64,000 bases of DNA, from contig CM047815.1 in assembly GCA_026214975.1 (NCBI GenBank), forward strand, positions 58,659,852 to 58,723,851, in the 5' to 3' direction. The number at the start of each line of letters is the position of its first letter. Position 1 is the first letter of the stretch. Position numbers and translations under genes: made by a program. Source of the stretch: Gentiana macrophylla (lineage: Eukaryota; Streptophyta; Magnoliopsida; Gentianales; Gentianaceae). The notes under the pieces were generated by a model that saw only the letters and a list, made by a program, of their open reading frames with translations, did not search any database and had not been told where the DNA came from. Below, in pieces: positions 10,690 to 22,306 of this stretch.

Positions 10690-12785
10690 TTTTTCTTTTT
10701 CGGTGACCGTTGCATTGACCACCGCGATGAATTGACCACCCTGATGCAACGACCACCACGACGAAGTGGCACCGCAATGCAAAGACACCGTATTGACCAC
10801 CACGATGCATTAATCAACGTGATGCATTCATCACTGTGATGCACTGACCACCCCGATGCAACTACCACCGCGATGCAGTGACCACCCCCAATGCATTGAC
10901 CACCGCGATGTATTAACCATCTCGATGCAGAGACACCGCGATGAAATGACACCGTATTGCAGAGACACGGCGATAAAGTGACACTGAGATGAAGAGACAT
11001 GGTGATGAAGTGACACCGCAATGCAGAGACACCGCGATGGAGAGACTCCGTGATGCAGAGACGCCGCGATGAAATGACACCACGATGCAGTGACACCGCG
11101 ATGCACTGACAACCGCAATGCACTGACCACCGCCGATGCAGAGACACCGTGATGTAGAGACACCGCGATGCAGTGATCACCCCCGATGCAGTAACGCGAT
11201 GCAGTGACCACCCCCGATGCAGTAACGCGATGCAATGACCACCCTTAATGCAGAGACACCTCGATGAAGTGACACCGCGATGCATTGACCACACTAGGTC
11301 TATTGACTATCCCGATCCATTGACCACCACGATCGCGGTGACACACCTCGATGCGAGAGCGCGCGCGATGCGAGGCGCCTCAATGAAATGACACCACGAT
11401 GCATTGACCACCCAGATCCATTGACCGCTGCGATGCATTGACCATGTCGATGTTGAGACACCGCGATGCGATGACCACCCCGATCTGAGACACCGTGATG
11501 AAGTGACACGCGATGCGAGACATTACGATGTTATAACATTTGACGATGCAGAGGCACCGCGATACAGAGACACCGCGATGTTATAACATTTGACGATGCA
11601 GACACATCGCGATGCAGAGACATCACGGTACCGCGACGATGAAGTGACACCACGATACAGAGACACCACGATGAAGTGACACCACGATGCAGAGACACCC
11701 CTTGCACAGACACCCCCGATGCAGAGACACCGCAATGCAGTGACCACTCCCAATGCAGAGACATCACGATGCAGAAACACCACGATGAAGTGACACCCGC
11801 AATGCAGAGACGCCGCATTGCAGAGACATCATGATGTTATAATATTTGACGATGCAGAGACACCGCAATTAAGAGACACCGCGTTGAAATGACACCGCAT
11901 TGTAGAAACACCACGATGCAGAGACGCCTCAATGAAGTGACACCGCGATGCAGAGACACCACGATGAAGTGACACTGCGATTCAGTGACCACCCCCGATG
12001 CAGAGACACCCCAGATGCAAAGACACCCCCGATGCAGTGACCACCGCGATGTATTGACCACCGTAATGTAGTGACCACCCTTGATGCATTGACACCGCGA
12101 TGCAGAGACACCGCATTGCAGAGACACCACGATGAAGTGACACCGCGATGTAAAGAAACCGTGATGCAGAGACACCACGATAAAGTGACGCCGGGATGCA
12201 GTGACCAACCCCGATGCAGAGACACCTCGATGAAATGACACCGCATTGTAAAGACACCACGATGCAGCGACACCACATTGCAGTGACCATCGCAATGTAG
12301 AGACACCGCGATGTAGAGACACGACGATGAAGTGACACCGCGATGCAGTGACCACCTCCGATGCAGAGACACCGCGATGCAGAGACACAACGATGAAGTG
12401 ACACTGCGATGTAGAGACACCGCGATGCAGTGACCACCCCTGATGCAGAGACACCCCGATGCAGAGACACAGCGATGCAGTGACAACCGCGATGCATTGA
12501 CCACCCCCGATGCATTTACACCGCGATGCAGTGGCCATCGCAATGCATTCACCGTCGCGATGCAGTGACCACCCCAAGGCATTGACCACCTCGATTCATT
12601 GACCACCGCGTGATGTATTGACCATCCCGACGCAGATGACCACCTCCGATCGCAGACATACTGATGACCATCGCGATGCATTGGCCACCGCGATGCGCCT
12701 TGACCACGATCGATCCATTGACCACGCGCGATCGACGGCGGCCCGACGCCAAGACACGCGCGATCGCGATGACCAGCTGCGATGA
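10690..12785. repeat. 2.1-kb minisatellite, 16-18 bp degenerate units
   Basis: Variants such as CGATGCAGAGACACCG, CGATGAAGTGACACCG and CGATGCATTGACCACC repeat head-to-tail about 120 times. Units are mostly 16 bp, with 17-18 bp variants where ACACC becomes GACCACC or gains Cs. The tract begins beside the Tat LTR and decays at its right edge into CG-rich variants. On the minus strand it gives long open frames (up to about 300 codons) rich in Ser, Leu, His, Arg and Cys. These follow from the repeat and are not taken as genes. Confidence 0.95.
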
Positions 12786-13240
12786 CATTTGATATTTTTT
12801 GACTTAATTTCAGAAAATTGATTTCTTTTTTCATAATATCGACTTCAAACGGTTATATCTTTTGATATAATTAACCGAGCCGATATCGAGTTTTAAAATA
12901 TAGTAATCGAGTACATTGTGAGCTAATCGAGCTTCATTAAATAATTATATTTATCATAAAAATATTCTTTTTTATAATTCTTAACTATTATTTGAGTCGA
13001 GAATTCGACGAGTTGAGCTCGATCTTGTTATATTTTATTAAAAATCAAATGAATCCTAAGAAAATAATCGAGCTTACTGAGCGAAAGTCGAAGCTATATC
13101 GAGCATTTTAAGCGAGTCGGGTTTGATTTTGCCTTTTGATGGCTCGATCGAGCCCAAACTTTTATAGTCGAGTCGAGTTTGAGCGCAGGGAGTATTGACT
13201 CGACTCAAACTCGATTCACCTCTAATGTGAATGACACTAC
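12786..13240. other. AT-rich remnant with TCGAG-rich inverted words
   Basis: The right part (13,130-13,235) is rich in CTCGA/TCGAG words and ends in ACTCGATTCACCTCTAATG. This resembles the termini of small plant non-autonomous DNA elements. The opposite end could not be found, so it may be a truncated element. No coding sequence is seen. Confidence 0.35.
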
Positions 13241-13776
13241 ACTTATTTTACAAAGTTACTAAAAATTTGTGTATCAGTGTATATCTGCAATGACATGATG
13301 TCATTGCATCGTATTCTCTAATGATGAGACAATGCAATCTTAGATGGCAAAAAAGCAAGTCTTTAAGAAAGAGTGTGAGCGCCCGACATTCGAAAAAAAC
13401 CAAGAGAGACTAATCCAAAAACTAATATTTGGAGATGCAACTCCATAGCTAATCAAAGCAATAATAAACTCACAGCAAAGTAAACAAAAGCTAGTCTTAA
13501 GCATCAACAATGTCAAAACATCCAAAAGCATGTAATCCTGGCCACAGCAAAGCAGCTCCATTTCAGCAGCAAAACCAGCTCTTTTATCCACAATAAAACA
13601 CCAACAACAGCAGACATCCCCTAGGTGAATCTTCAAATGTAATCCTTACTAATAATCTTGTATTTTACTCTAAAAAACCCTCTGTTTCTGGGTCATTTAC
13701 TGTTTTATCCCAAAAGCTGAAAATAAAATTGAAAGCACTATCATTTTACCACAAATACACGAATCTGAAGCAAATG
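13241..13776. other. No gene recognised
   Basis: AT-rich sequence. A minus-strand frame at 13,340-13,636 lacks a convincing start or recognisable motif. The segment could be a 3' flank or intron of the exon at 13,777-14,239. Confidence 0.3.
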
Positions 13777-14239
13777 TCAGCAATGGCCTGAACACTGTTT
13801 GATCCTATTGGAAATAGGGTTCAATTCGACGTGTGACTTGCTAGTTGTTGCTGTGCTTAAATCCGACCTTAAGGACATAATCGAGTCTCGTCTCTTATCT
13901 CCACCCATAATATCTGAATCAACACAAATCTGTTTGATCCTATTAGACACCGGGTTCAATTCGATGTGTGACTTGCTAGTTGTTGCTGTGATTAAATCTG
14001 ACCTTAAGGACATAACCGAGTCTCGTCTCTCGTCTCGTATATTACTCGAGAGTTCGATTTTCTTCCTCTCTTGTGTGGAATCTGTTTTCTGCATCAACCT
14101 TACTTCTTTCGAGCTTTGATAAACAGAGCCCCGTTTTCGTGCTTCATTGCTTTCTGTAGATTCTTTCCTGGAAGAAACGGTTTTACACGAAGCACTACGG
14201 TATCGATTAAAGCTTCTTGCTATGGCTTCTTCTTTCAAA
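13777..14239 (-). CDS. Possible internal exon of an unrecognised gene, with 45-residue duplication
   Basis: An open frame of about 153 codons without an ATG begins right after a possible acceptor (minus-strand GATTCAG, at 14,240-14,246). It encodes a basic, Ser-rich protein with words such as NRYRSASCKTVSSRKES. Two in-frame copies of a 45-residue unit contain RRDS(I/V)MSLRSDL and TATTSKSH(V/I)ELNP. Amino-acid differences between the copies are mostly conservative. The family is not recognised. It could be a host gene fragment left between the Tat element and the MULE, or part of another element. Confidence 0.35.
13801..14060. repeat. Tandem duplication with 135-bp period
   Basis: GATCCTATT words at 13,801 and 13,936 begin two copies that agree over most of about 95 bp. 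The period is a multiple of three, which keeps the minus-strand frame. Differences include short changes after GATCCTATT and scattered single substitutions. Confidence 0.85.
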
Positions 14240-14810
14240 CTGAATCAACATGAATACCTTATAAGTTATAAAAAAAAAAAAATCCCTTTTAGGGGTTCAA
14301 AAGAAACCAACAATTCAAGTCAGGAACAATTCAATTGATGTCTAACTGAATAAAGGCTTTCAAAGTCCTTCCTTTTCTTGTTGATTAGCTAGTAAAAACT
14401 GAAAAAATGGGAACATAAACGAAATGGAAGTGGACTTTTTGGGAAGATAACTTTGACCACCACCACCACCACAATCCGCCACCGGTTCATGCGTTGGGAG
14501 CAGCTGTTGCGGTGGTGATAATTCCGGCGGATCTCATAGATCGATCTCCAGTAATGGGTTTTCTCCAAGGATTCCCAGAGAAATGATTGGGTATTGATAA
14601 ATGATTTTCGCAATAAGAAGGGGGTAATTTGGGAAGGTTGGAAAAAATATGTCCTTATAAACAAATAAGATTTAAATATGTCCTAAATGCCTATTAAGTG
14701 CTCAAACTAGTCCTTATAAACAAATATCCAATTAAAGAACTTAATTTAAAAAAAAAAACAAAACTTAAAATTGATGTTAAACGACGTCGTTTACTATACC
14801 TAGAAGAGGA
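14240..14810. other. Flank between possible exon and MULE
   Basis: Contains a CCACCACCACC run (14,457-14,471) and a short minus-strand ATG frame near 14,505-14,550. Two copies of GTCCTTATAAACAAATA (about 14,652 and 14,711) are also present. The last 9 bases of the next segment form the MULE target duplication. No gene is supported. Confidence 0.35.
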
Positions 14811-14865
14811 TAAGTTTAGGGGGTTTATCGATACACCCCTAATTACTTTTGACACCATATTGCTC
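14811..14865. repeat. MULE left target duplication and terminal inverted repeat
   Basis: TAAGTTTAG (14,811-14,819) is the target-site copy. The terminal inverted repeat starts GGGGTTTATCGATACACCCC at 14,820 and continues CTAATTACTTTTGACACC. The reverse complement of the right end reads GGGGTTCTATCGGCACACTC then CTAATTACTTTTGGTACC, so about 80% of positions match over the first 38 bp. Confidence 0.85.
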
Positions 14866-15489
14866 CCGGCACCACAAAAACATACTATCGGCACCACATA
14901 AATATTTTTATTAATTTCTTACTTCACACACCACAAATATAATATTAAAACTACTTATTACACCACAATTTTTATAAAATGCAGACTAGTCCTCTATAAA
15001 ATTAATCATACAATATTATCCTTCTATTAATCTAATTCACTAACTTAATCCAAACTTAAAAAAACATTAAACATACAAATACTACCCCTACCCATCCTTA
15101 AACATTAAACCCATCTTCTTCCAACACCACCTCATCTTTCACCACCCCCACTTCATCTTCTTCGTCTCTCCTTCACCTCCATAGAGCCTTCATCAAATAC
15201 AAATTTTAAAGATCATCATCATCTTGAATCAACTCAAATCAATCAACACACACATTGAAATGAAGATGTAGAAATCTCACTTGAAGACATAGCATTTTCT
15301 AGCCAAGTGGAGAAGAAGATGGAAGCATCAAATGTGGTAATTTCCTAGTCAAAAAAATCATTTTTTTTATGTTCAATGTGTGAGTTAAGTGAATGGGTAA
15401 ACCTCCTACATGCATATCACCATGGTAGACATTGATTGGTGGAAGAAATCATGGTTTTTTTTGCTGTTTCCGATCGTCCTAGGGCATTT

Positions 15490-15835
15490 CCCGGCGTTCT
15501 ATTACGTTGTAGAGCGTCCCTGCCAAAAGCTCGGAACGTCACCCAGGACGACGCCCTTAGTCCTTATGAATGTCAGGCACACTGACATTTTCAGTGGAAT
15601 CCGTATCAGACTTGTAATGGCTAAACGTTTGTGTGGATGGCGTTCATAATCATAATAAATGTCGGTGTGGCTGACGTTCTAAGGACGCTTATAGTGGTGA
15701 CGCTGCTTGGGTGCATGTAACGCCATCATGGCTGACGTTAGGTTCAGTGAGTGTCTGATCCCCAGTGCAGTCTAAACGTCAGTCATGGTGACGTTTGTTT
15801 AGCAAGAGCTAACGTCACCCATGGGGACGTTTTGT
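15490..15835. repeat. Left cluster of AACGTCA...TGACGTT hairpin motifs
   Basis: Paired half-sites recur every 40-70 bp. Examples are AACGTCAGTCATGGTGACGTT, whose first and last seven bases are reverse complements, at about 15,775; AACGTCACCCATGGGGACGTT at about 15,812; AACGCCATCATGGCTGACGTT at about 15,719; and weaker copies near 15,535, 15,586 and 15,657. Sequence between the hairpins is not conserved. The TGACGT core matches the known bZIP (TGA-factor) site. Confidence 0.8.
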
Positions 15836-15925
15836 GTATTTTTCAACACTTTTTCATTCATTTGTATTGAACTACCATCTAATTGTTTTTTTTTTTATTT
15901 TAATATTTCATACCAATGTGATGAA

Positions 15926-18869
15926 ACAAATAATGACAAGAGCAATAATGCGGGGCCAGTAGTAGACGACGACGAGGAGTATTTTAAGGTAAGAAATCAT
16001 TAAGTAAATATGTTATTCTGTTATACTTACCCCAATTGACTCTGACTATAGCTAATACAAATGAACGTTTTTTTGTAGCATTGTGCTGATGAAATGATCG
16101 ATGAGGATCAACAACATCATAAGAATCTTTGAGATACCACGCTTGCCTTGAGGGATGACACCCCTGAAGAGTTATCAACCGAAATGACTTCAGTTTTTAC
16201 AACTGATCAAGTATGTACTTAAAAGTTGTACTATTTTAGTGTTTGTGCATTTTAAACTTGAGTTTGTATTCATTACATTTATATATTGTTCACAGGTATT
16301 TAATTCGCATGAAGATGTCACCAAACACCTCAAGGCAATGAGATCAAACATGACTGGAAAGCGGACATATCCCATTACATTCCAATGTGAGAGGGGTGGA
16401 TTACCAAGGGATCATTGCAAAGGAGAAAAGTACGAGAAAAAAGTTGGCACTACTGGAAAGAATAAGCCAAGGGAATCGTCCACAAGAAAATCCGGATGTC
16501 CGTTTCTATTGAAAGCCATAAAGGATAAGTTTAGGGAGGTGTGGACCGTAAAAGTCTTGAATGGTATACATAATCAAAAATCATTCAAGTATGATGAGGG
16601 TCATGCATACCTTGGTCGGATTGATAAAGAACAAGTTGATGTTGTTGAAACAATAACTCGAAATGACATTTTGCCTAAAAATATACTACGGATGTTGAGA
16701 AATGATGATGGGAAAAACTGTACGTCACAAAAGGTGATCTATAACATTCATGCTAAGATAAGAAAGAACGCACGAGAGGGTCGTACAGTGATGCAAAAGG
16801 TTTACAAATTGGCGGATAAGAATACATCCTTCGTTGAGTGTACGTATGATGAACGAAACGTAGTGAAGGATGTATATTGGGCCTTTAACGAAAACTTTTC
16901 CCTTGCAAAGTGATTTCCTTCTGTCATTCTTATGGATTGTACATACAAGACAAACAAGTACAATATGCCCCTTTTGCAGATTGTTGGCGTTACGTCTACG
17001 GATATGTCATTTTCGGTTGGATTTGTACTGCTATGTTTGGAGAGGGAAGACAACTACAAACTTTAATTATGCTTCGCCAAGCAATTGGTGACCAAAGCGA
17101 GTGAATATGTTGTGTTGTGACAGATAGGGAAGAAGCTTTAATGAACGCAGTACGTGTGGTATTTCCAAAAGCAAGGAACTTGTTATGCCGGTGGCACATT
17201 AAGAAAGGTCTTGTGTTGAATTTGAAGACGAAGACTACGAGTGAAGGTTGGCAGGATTTAATGACAGCATGGACAGAGGTTGTTAAATCAAACTCAGAAG
17301 AGGAGTTGAATGAGTGATTGGAAGAGTGTAAGAAGACTTTTAGTGAAGACGCCATGAGTTATGTTTCTTTTACATGGTTGAACGCACACAAGGAGGCATT
17401 CATCTCGGCATGAACGAACTCTATTTTTCATCTAGGAAACACATCAACATCGAGAGTCGAGGGAATGCATTCAGTGTTTAAAAATTGGCTAAAAACCGGG
17501 CTTGGGGACTTGGTTGCGGAGTGGGAAGCCAGCATTTGCGTGATTGATCAAGAGATAAGAAACATCAAAAGATTCTTTCAGATATCTCTTTTCATGGAGC
17601 CGAAGAAATTCAAAGATAATCCTTTGTTTAAAGAGCTTAAACATCATGTATCTATATACACATTGGGGTTGTTGTATGATGAGTTGGAAAAAACTGATGA
17701 TAGCGATGCGTTGAATAATGAGTGTGGATGTACTATTCGAAGGACACATGGATTGCCGTGTAGACATGATATGGCAAGGTTCAAGAAGAAGCCAGGATGC
17801 ATCTCTTTATCATTGATCGATATTCATTGAAAGACCCTAGATATCAAAAGGCCAACTCCAAGAGAATCCGAATTAGACTACGTGCCGGTTTTGAATGCCT
17901 TAGAAGAAAAACTAAATATGGCAGACGTGAGGGAGAGATAGAGGTTGATAATGAAGATACGGGACATTTGTCAACCGATTAATACGGTGTTGCAAGAGCC
18001 GAAAATGAAAAAGACGGGTCGTGGCCGCCCTAAGGGATCCGGAAACAAGAGGAAGTTAGTGGAGGACGACTCAACTAAGAAGGAGATGAGCATGTTTGAA
18101 TGAGTTGAGCAAGAATTATCGAGTATTACCCCAACTCCACCTTCATCTCAAGGTGTTTCTTCTGCCAAAAAGAAAAAATCTCGAAGTACTCGGGCACCAT
18201 CCAAACGTGCAAAGGTTTCGATGGCTATATGTTCTACCGTTGGATACATACAGAGGTATCTTAAATATTTTTCACAAAATGTTCATGAGCACATTTCGTC
18301 AATGGTTTATGTAGCTCCGGATGGAAATAGCGGCTTTAGAGTAATAGCACACGGAATAGGGCTTGACGAGAGTGCATGGCCATATGTTAGAAAAGCGGTG
18401 CAACAAAAATTGATGGCAAACAAGGATCATTATATGGCCTTATTTGATGGACAACAATATGTCTATGACAAATGCATGTCCTCACTTCGATCATGAAGAT
18501 GGAGGGTGTGGAGAGGAGAAGTATTATGACAGTTTCCTTGGTTGGGCTGTGTGCAACGTATATGGTGTGTCCCTAAGAATATTGTCTACATCGCACGGAA
18601 ACCAAACTTTCCTTCCTAGTAAGAAAAAACCTTCGGTTTGGCCACCTAACCATATATGGATGGGTTTTTGCAATGGTAACCATTTTGTTCGTTTGTTTAT
18701 GAAAGATACTTGTCCAATACCTAGGGTGAACGTGGTTTGGCATTATGTTCAGACGTTGGAAGCAAAAGAATGGTATGAGAAATATCAGCATAGGATCGGT
18801 TTATGGCAAGATGTGGTCAAGGATCCATGGATGGGGAATTATAATGATTTGGAAGCGCCGAGTGCCTAA
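15926..18869 (+). pseudogene. MULE transposase (FAR1-like, DDE, SWIM) fused to OTU-type domain
   Basis: Introns are visible at 15,989-16,078 (AAG|GTAAGA to TTGTAG) and 16,211-16,295 (CAA|GTATGT to TTCACAG). Their removal gives ...FTTDQVFNSHEDV in frame, the usual start of MULE transposases. Then follow a FAR1-like DNA-binding region with SGCPFLLKA (about 16,480-16,530), first catalytic Asp in LMDCTYKTNKY (about 16,930), second in VTDREEALMNA (about 17,115) and Glu in SRVEGMHSVFK (about 17,455). The SWIM finger C-x-C...LPCRHDM is at about 17,725-17,770. A basic linker with an AT-hook-like GRGRPKGSGNKRK leads to the OTU domain; TAA is at 18,867. In-frame stops at 16,130, 16,911, 17,315 and 17,412, among others, inactivate it. 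The first exon start is uncertain. Confidence 0.85.
18215..18869 (+). other. OTU-like cysteine protease domain with Cys-to-Ser change
   Basis: After the basic linker, VYVAPDGNSGFRVIAHGIG (about 18,306-18,362) matches the OTU active-site box, which in the family reads DGNCGFR. Here the nucleophile codon is AGC (Ser). The later GNHFVRLF (about 18,676-18,700) holds the expected His. One frameshift lies near 18,490. OTU domains remove ubiquitin-like modifiers; this copy would lack the nucleophile. Fusion to a MULE transposase suggests a role in protecting or maturing the transposase, which is inference. Confidence 0.75.
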
Positions 18870-18877
18870 GCATGAAG

Positions 18878-19035
18878 TTTTAGATCATACTTTTGAGCTA
18901 CTTTTAGATCATATTTTGGAGCTACTTTTAGATCATACTTTTGAGCTACTTTTATGTATTTTGAGCTATGTTGATCTACTTTGCAGTACTTTTAGATCAT
19001 ACTTTGTAGCTACTTTGATGTATTTTGATCTATGT
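18878..19035. repeat. 24-bp tandem repeat in transposase 3' flank
   Basis: TTTTAGATCATACTTTTGAG followed by CTAC repeats exactly three times from 18,878 to 18,949, with degenerate copies to about 19,035. It lies just after the transposase stop and is probably 3' untranslated sequence. Confidence 0.8.
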
Positions 19036-19164
19036 TGATGAATTATGTCTATTTTGTTGTGAAGTATGCTAGTAATATCGATGTTTTTGTTGTTGAAATG
19101 TGTGATATTTGGTGTCATATTGTGGTCTGATTGTGTGTAAACCGAGGGAAAAATGTTAGTTTTG

Positions 19165-19610
19165 TGACAAAAAACGCCAACATGGCTGGCATTCCTAGTG
19201 ATGAAGCAACGTCCCTCAGGGTGACGTTTTAAGAACAAAAACATCAGATCTAATGTGACTCTCTGTACCAAAAAAACCTCAAAACGTCACCCATGTGGAC
19301 GTTTCTAGGGTATATGCAACGACAGTGAGGCTGACGTTTCAAGAAATTGAATCAACATATAAATGTCACTCAGTTTCTTCACAACACCACCACCAGTGAC
19401 GTTCAATGTGCTAAAGCAACACCGTCAGAGCTGACGTTTCAATTAAAAGAAACAACAGATCCATGCAGTCTCTGTTTCCTCAAAATGATAGCATTAGTGA
19501 CGTTGCAGGGGAACATAAAACGTCAGTTATACAGACGTTTCAAGGAACAGAAGAAACTTGAGCTTGTTAGTCTCTGTTTCCTCAAAACGCCACCCCCGGG
19601 GTCGTTCCTA
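19165..19610. repeat. Middle cluster of AACGTCA...TGACGTT hairpin motifs
   Basis: Placed between the convergent transposase and PMD genes. Copies include AACGTCACCCATGTGGACGTT at about 19,275, AACGACAGTGAGGCTGACGTT at about 19,319, AACGTCAGTTATACAGACGTT at about 19,520 and AACGTCCCTCAGGGTGACGTT at about 19,208. Half-sites also occur at 19,397, 19,431 and 19,497. It is the same motif as in the two arms. Confidence 0.8.
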
Positions 19611-19639
19611 ATGAACCAAAGAAGTCATCATGGATGACT

Positions 19640-20088
19640 TTGTATTTTACATGAGCAACATACACTTGTTAGTTACAAATCGAACTCACAAATCCAATTC
19701 AAATTCCAGCCATACCAACTTACAAATCCAATTCAAATCCAAAATCACAGGCGATGAAAGTAATAACAAAATACCAACTCACAAATCTAAATCAAATCCA
19801 AAAATCAACAATACCAAAGTACAAATCCGAACACCAAAGACCAAGTAAAAGTACATGAAATCCAAACACCAATCGCCAAATGAAGTACGGAAACGAAAAC
19901 TATAAATATTCATTAAATGTATCAACTCACAAACAAAATCAATCAAAATTAAAAAAGAAAATACAAATGTTACCAACTCACGAATCCAAATATAAGCTAC
20001 AACGAAAAGAGGGGATGAAATTGCAAAGTACATGTACGGAACATAAAACTTCAAATGCGAATGTCAATGTATCAAACACCAATTGCAA
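19640..20088. other. Non-coding, repeats of CAAATCCAATTCAAATCC type
   Basis: ACTCACAAATCCAATTCAAA-like words recur from 19,682 to 19,810 with decay. The region lies between the two convergent MULE genes and would be the PMD 3' untranslated region. Confidence 0.5.
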
Positions 20089-21627
20089 CTATTTCTTTTT
20101 CGTGGTCTTTGCACATGTCTTCGGTCGTTGAGCTTCCACTTGACTAGAATCTTCGGCTTCGGCTTCTACACCAACATTTTCCTCAACTTGACTACATACA
20201 CCCGTAGTTATAAACTCCAATGCCATCTCAAGCGCTTTCACCAGATCCTTTTTGCTCTTCTTTTGAGCATTCACAACCGCACCTCGTACAACATCAATGA
20301 CTTTAGTCTTGCTTGACTCATCCTATATGTTAAAAAGAAAAAAAGTCAATGACATTGACAAAAAAATAAACAACTGATTGTATATTCTGTAACGCCCCGT
20401 TCCCGAACACCGAGTCCTTATCCGGAAATGAAACGTTCGGCACGTATAAAATAAAAGTAAATTCACTTTATACGTAAGCCTCTACTACGTCGTATCAAAC
20501 AAAAAGCAAACGGAAGCAAAAACTCGGGTATAAAATTTCTAAACGTTTAAGAATAGAAAAGGGGAATCTAAAAGCGGAAAATGTAAATTTATTACATTTG
20601 AGAAAGTACGAAAATCCCAAAAGAAAAGTACTACACGTCTCAAAAGACCAAAAGTCTACCTCAAAAGTATCAAAAGTAATCCAAATGTAAAAGTAAAGCG
20701 GTAATTGATAAGTCTTCAACGAGCGCCGTCAAACGTCGTCGTCGAACTCCTCCTCGAAAACCTGTTCGTCTTCTCATCACCAAACACATAGAAAACATGC
20801 ATTTGAGGTAAGTACAACGTACTTAATAAGAAAGAGAAGCTATGATAACAACTGTAGTTCATAAGGAAAAGATATTTAAATCGATTGGTTGTTTATGTGA
20901 GACCGACTCAACCTAGGGTTCATTTCATGTCCATCAACATGAATTGACTAAACGTTTCTACTTAGCTTATCTATGTTACAACCGCACTCAAGGGCACTAC
21001 GCGCATCCACCTCATCAGAGTCTCTCCGTACTTAGGGTCATTATGACCTACGGAGTTCTTCCACCTCGGGAACACTCTTTTGCAACATATTAGTGGATCA
21101 CACCAATATCCACGAAGTCTAGAAAAGGTAGACTCCGATAGCATGCGGCGTCTCGGTGAGTCCCTCCGCATTTCAGGGTCTTTTGACCTACAGAGTTCCT
21201 CCACCTTCAGAGGTAGCACATGCATCGCGATTTAGCCTGGTGCCTAGCCAAGAGGGACAAGTTGTTTAATGTTTTACTAGTCAAGTACGTTGATTATTAG
21301 GATGATTAACTAGCCACCCTAGTGTTTTCAAATAATCTCCTCACACACACACTACTCTCTTCCTAGACCACTAGACACGGACAAGTCCTAGCAATTACAT
21401 GACATTGATGAATGCTAACTCATCAAAGCATAAGCCTATCATGCTCTTCCGACGGATCCGAACTTCAAATCCCTTTAAGAGTACATTCGGTGTTTTAATC
21501 GAGCGAGTCGAAGCTCAATTCAGGCTTGTTCAAGTTTGTCTGATGTTAACATATCACGTTTAAAGGTTTAGAATGATAGAGTGTACTTATAAGGCTGAAC
21601 AACCACCAAACTCCCGTTTAAAGAGAT

Positions 21628-21823
21628 GGACGCCCATCTGGAACTTACTGGACGCCCGTCCATGACTGGACGCCCGTCCATCTTTCCCAGACGCTCGTCC
21701 ACCCTAAGACAGCTACAACCTGAATGTAAAATAACACCTCAGACGCCCGTCCAGAGAAACCAGGACGCCCGTCGAAATGTAGTTAAGCGCACGCCCCGTC
21801 CACGTGAAGTAGACGCCCGTCCG
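21628..21823. repeat. GGACGNNCGTCC array in Tekay LTR
   Basis: Eight copies in about 200 bp: near-perfect GGACGCCCGTCC at 21,650 and 21,668, and variants at 21,628, 21,690 (centre CT), 21,741, 21,763, 21,789 and 21,811. Intervening sequence is unique. The same motif recurs in the Athila element. Confidence 0.9.
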
Positions 21824-22086
21824 ACTGGTTTCGGCTAGAACCCTAAAATCTCCAACACGATTTCCACATCGTTTCTCAACCAAACATCAACAAAATTAAC
21901 ACAGTTGAAGCACCAAAATACTCATCTAAATGCACCTTATCATCCATAGTCATTAACCAAGGCATAACTCATCTTCCTAACACCAAAACTTCTTAAGAAA
22001 ATATATAATCCGTACAACTAAGAATTGAAATCATAGGAATAGTTTTTCTTATTTGCCCTTAGTTATAAAAATTCAGATTTCCTTAA

Positions 22087-22106
22087 CTATATATATATAT
22101 CACTCG

Positions 22107-22157
<51 letters not shown>

Positions 22158-22176
22158 TCGAAATATATATATACAA
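22087..22176. repeat. AT dinucleotide microsatellite
   Basis: Runs of TATATA interrupted twice by CACTCGAAA, within the U3 part of the Tekay LTR. Any open frame across it (Ile-Tyr repeats) is not a gene. Confidence 0.95.
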
Positions 22177-22274
22177 CGTCCAAATTAATTAACTCGAATA
22201 AAAGGAACCGAACCCAATATTTCGTTTTCGCAAAAGACACGCGTCTGCTTCTTTCCGAAAATCGGAATATTACA

Positions 22275-22283
22275 TTCCTCCTT
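22275..22283 (-). other. Tekay polypurine tract
   Basis: Minus strand AAGGAGGAA directly precedes the LTR start TGTAATATTCCG and follows the pol stop by about 20-30 bp, the expected plus-strand primer position. Confidence 0.75.
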
Positions 22284-22306
22284 AAAAAGGAGTTTCGTCC
22301 TCGAAA

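Larger units (their letters stand above)
20388..22274 (-). mobile_element. Tekay 3' LTR
   Basis: Bounded by GGGGCGTTACA (minus-strand end, at 20,388) and TGTAATATTCCGAT (minus-strand start, at 22,274), directly after the polypurine tract. Its first 427 plus-strand bases (20,388-20,814) match the 5' LTR fragment at 27,361-27,784. It contains a GGACGNNCGTCC array and an AT microsatellite. Confidence 0.9.

Noticed and set aside
10690..12785. CRISPR-like array
   Set aside because: Units are contiguous and degenerate with no unique spacers of constant length, and the genome is a plant nuclear one.
10650..12834. Long minus-strand open frames (up to about 300 codons) rich in Ser, His, Arg and Cys
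   Set aside because: They lie entirely in the 16-18 bp minisatellite, exist in several overlapping phases and show no domain; they are produced by the repeat period.
13340..13636. 98-codon minus-strand frame rich in Cys and hydrophobic residues
   Set aside because: No ATG-supported start, low-complexity composition and no motif; probably chance in AT-rich DNA.
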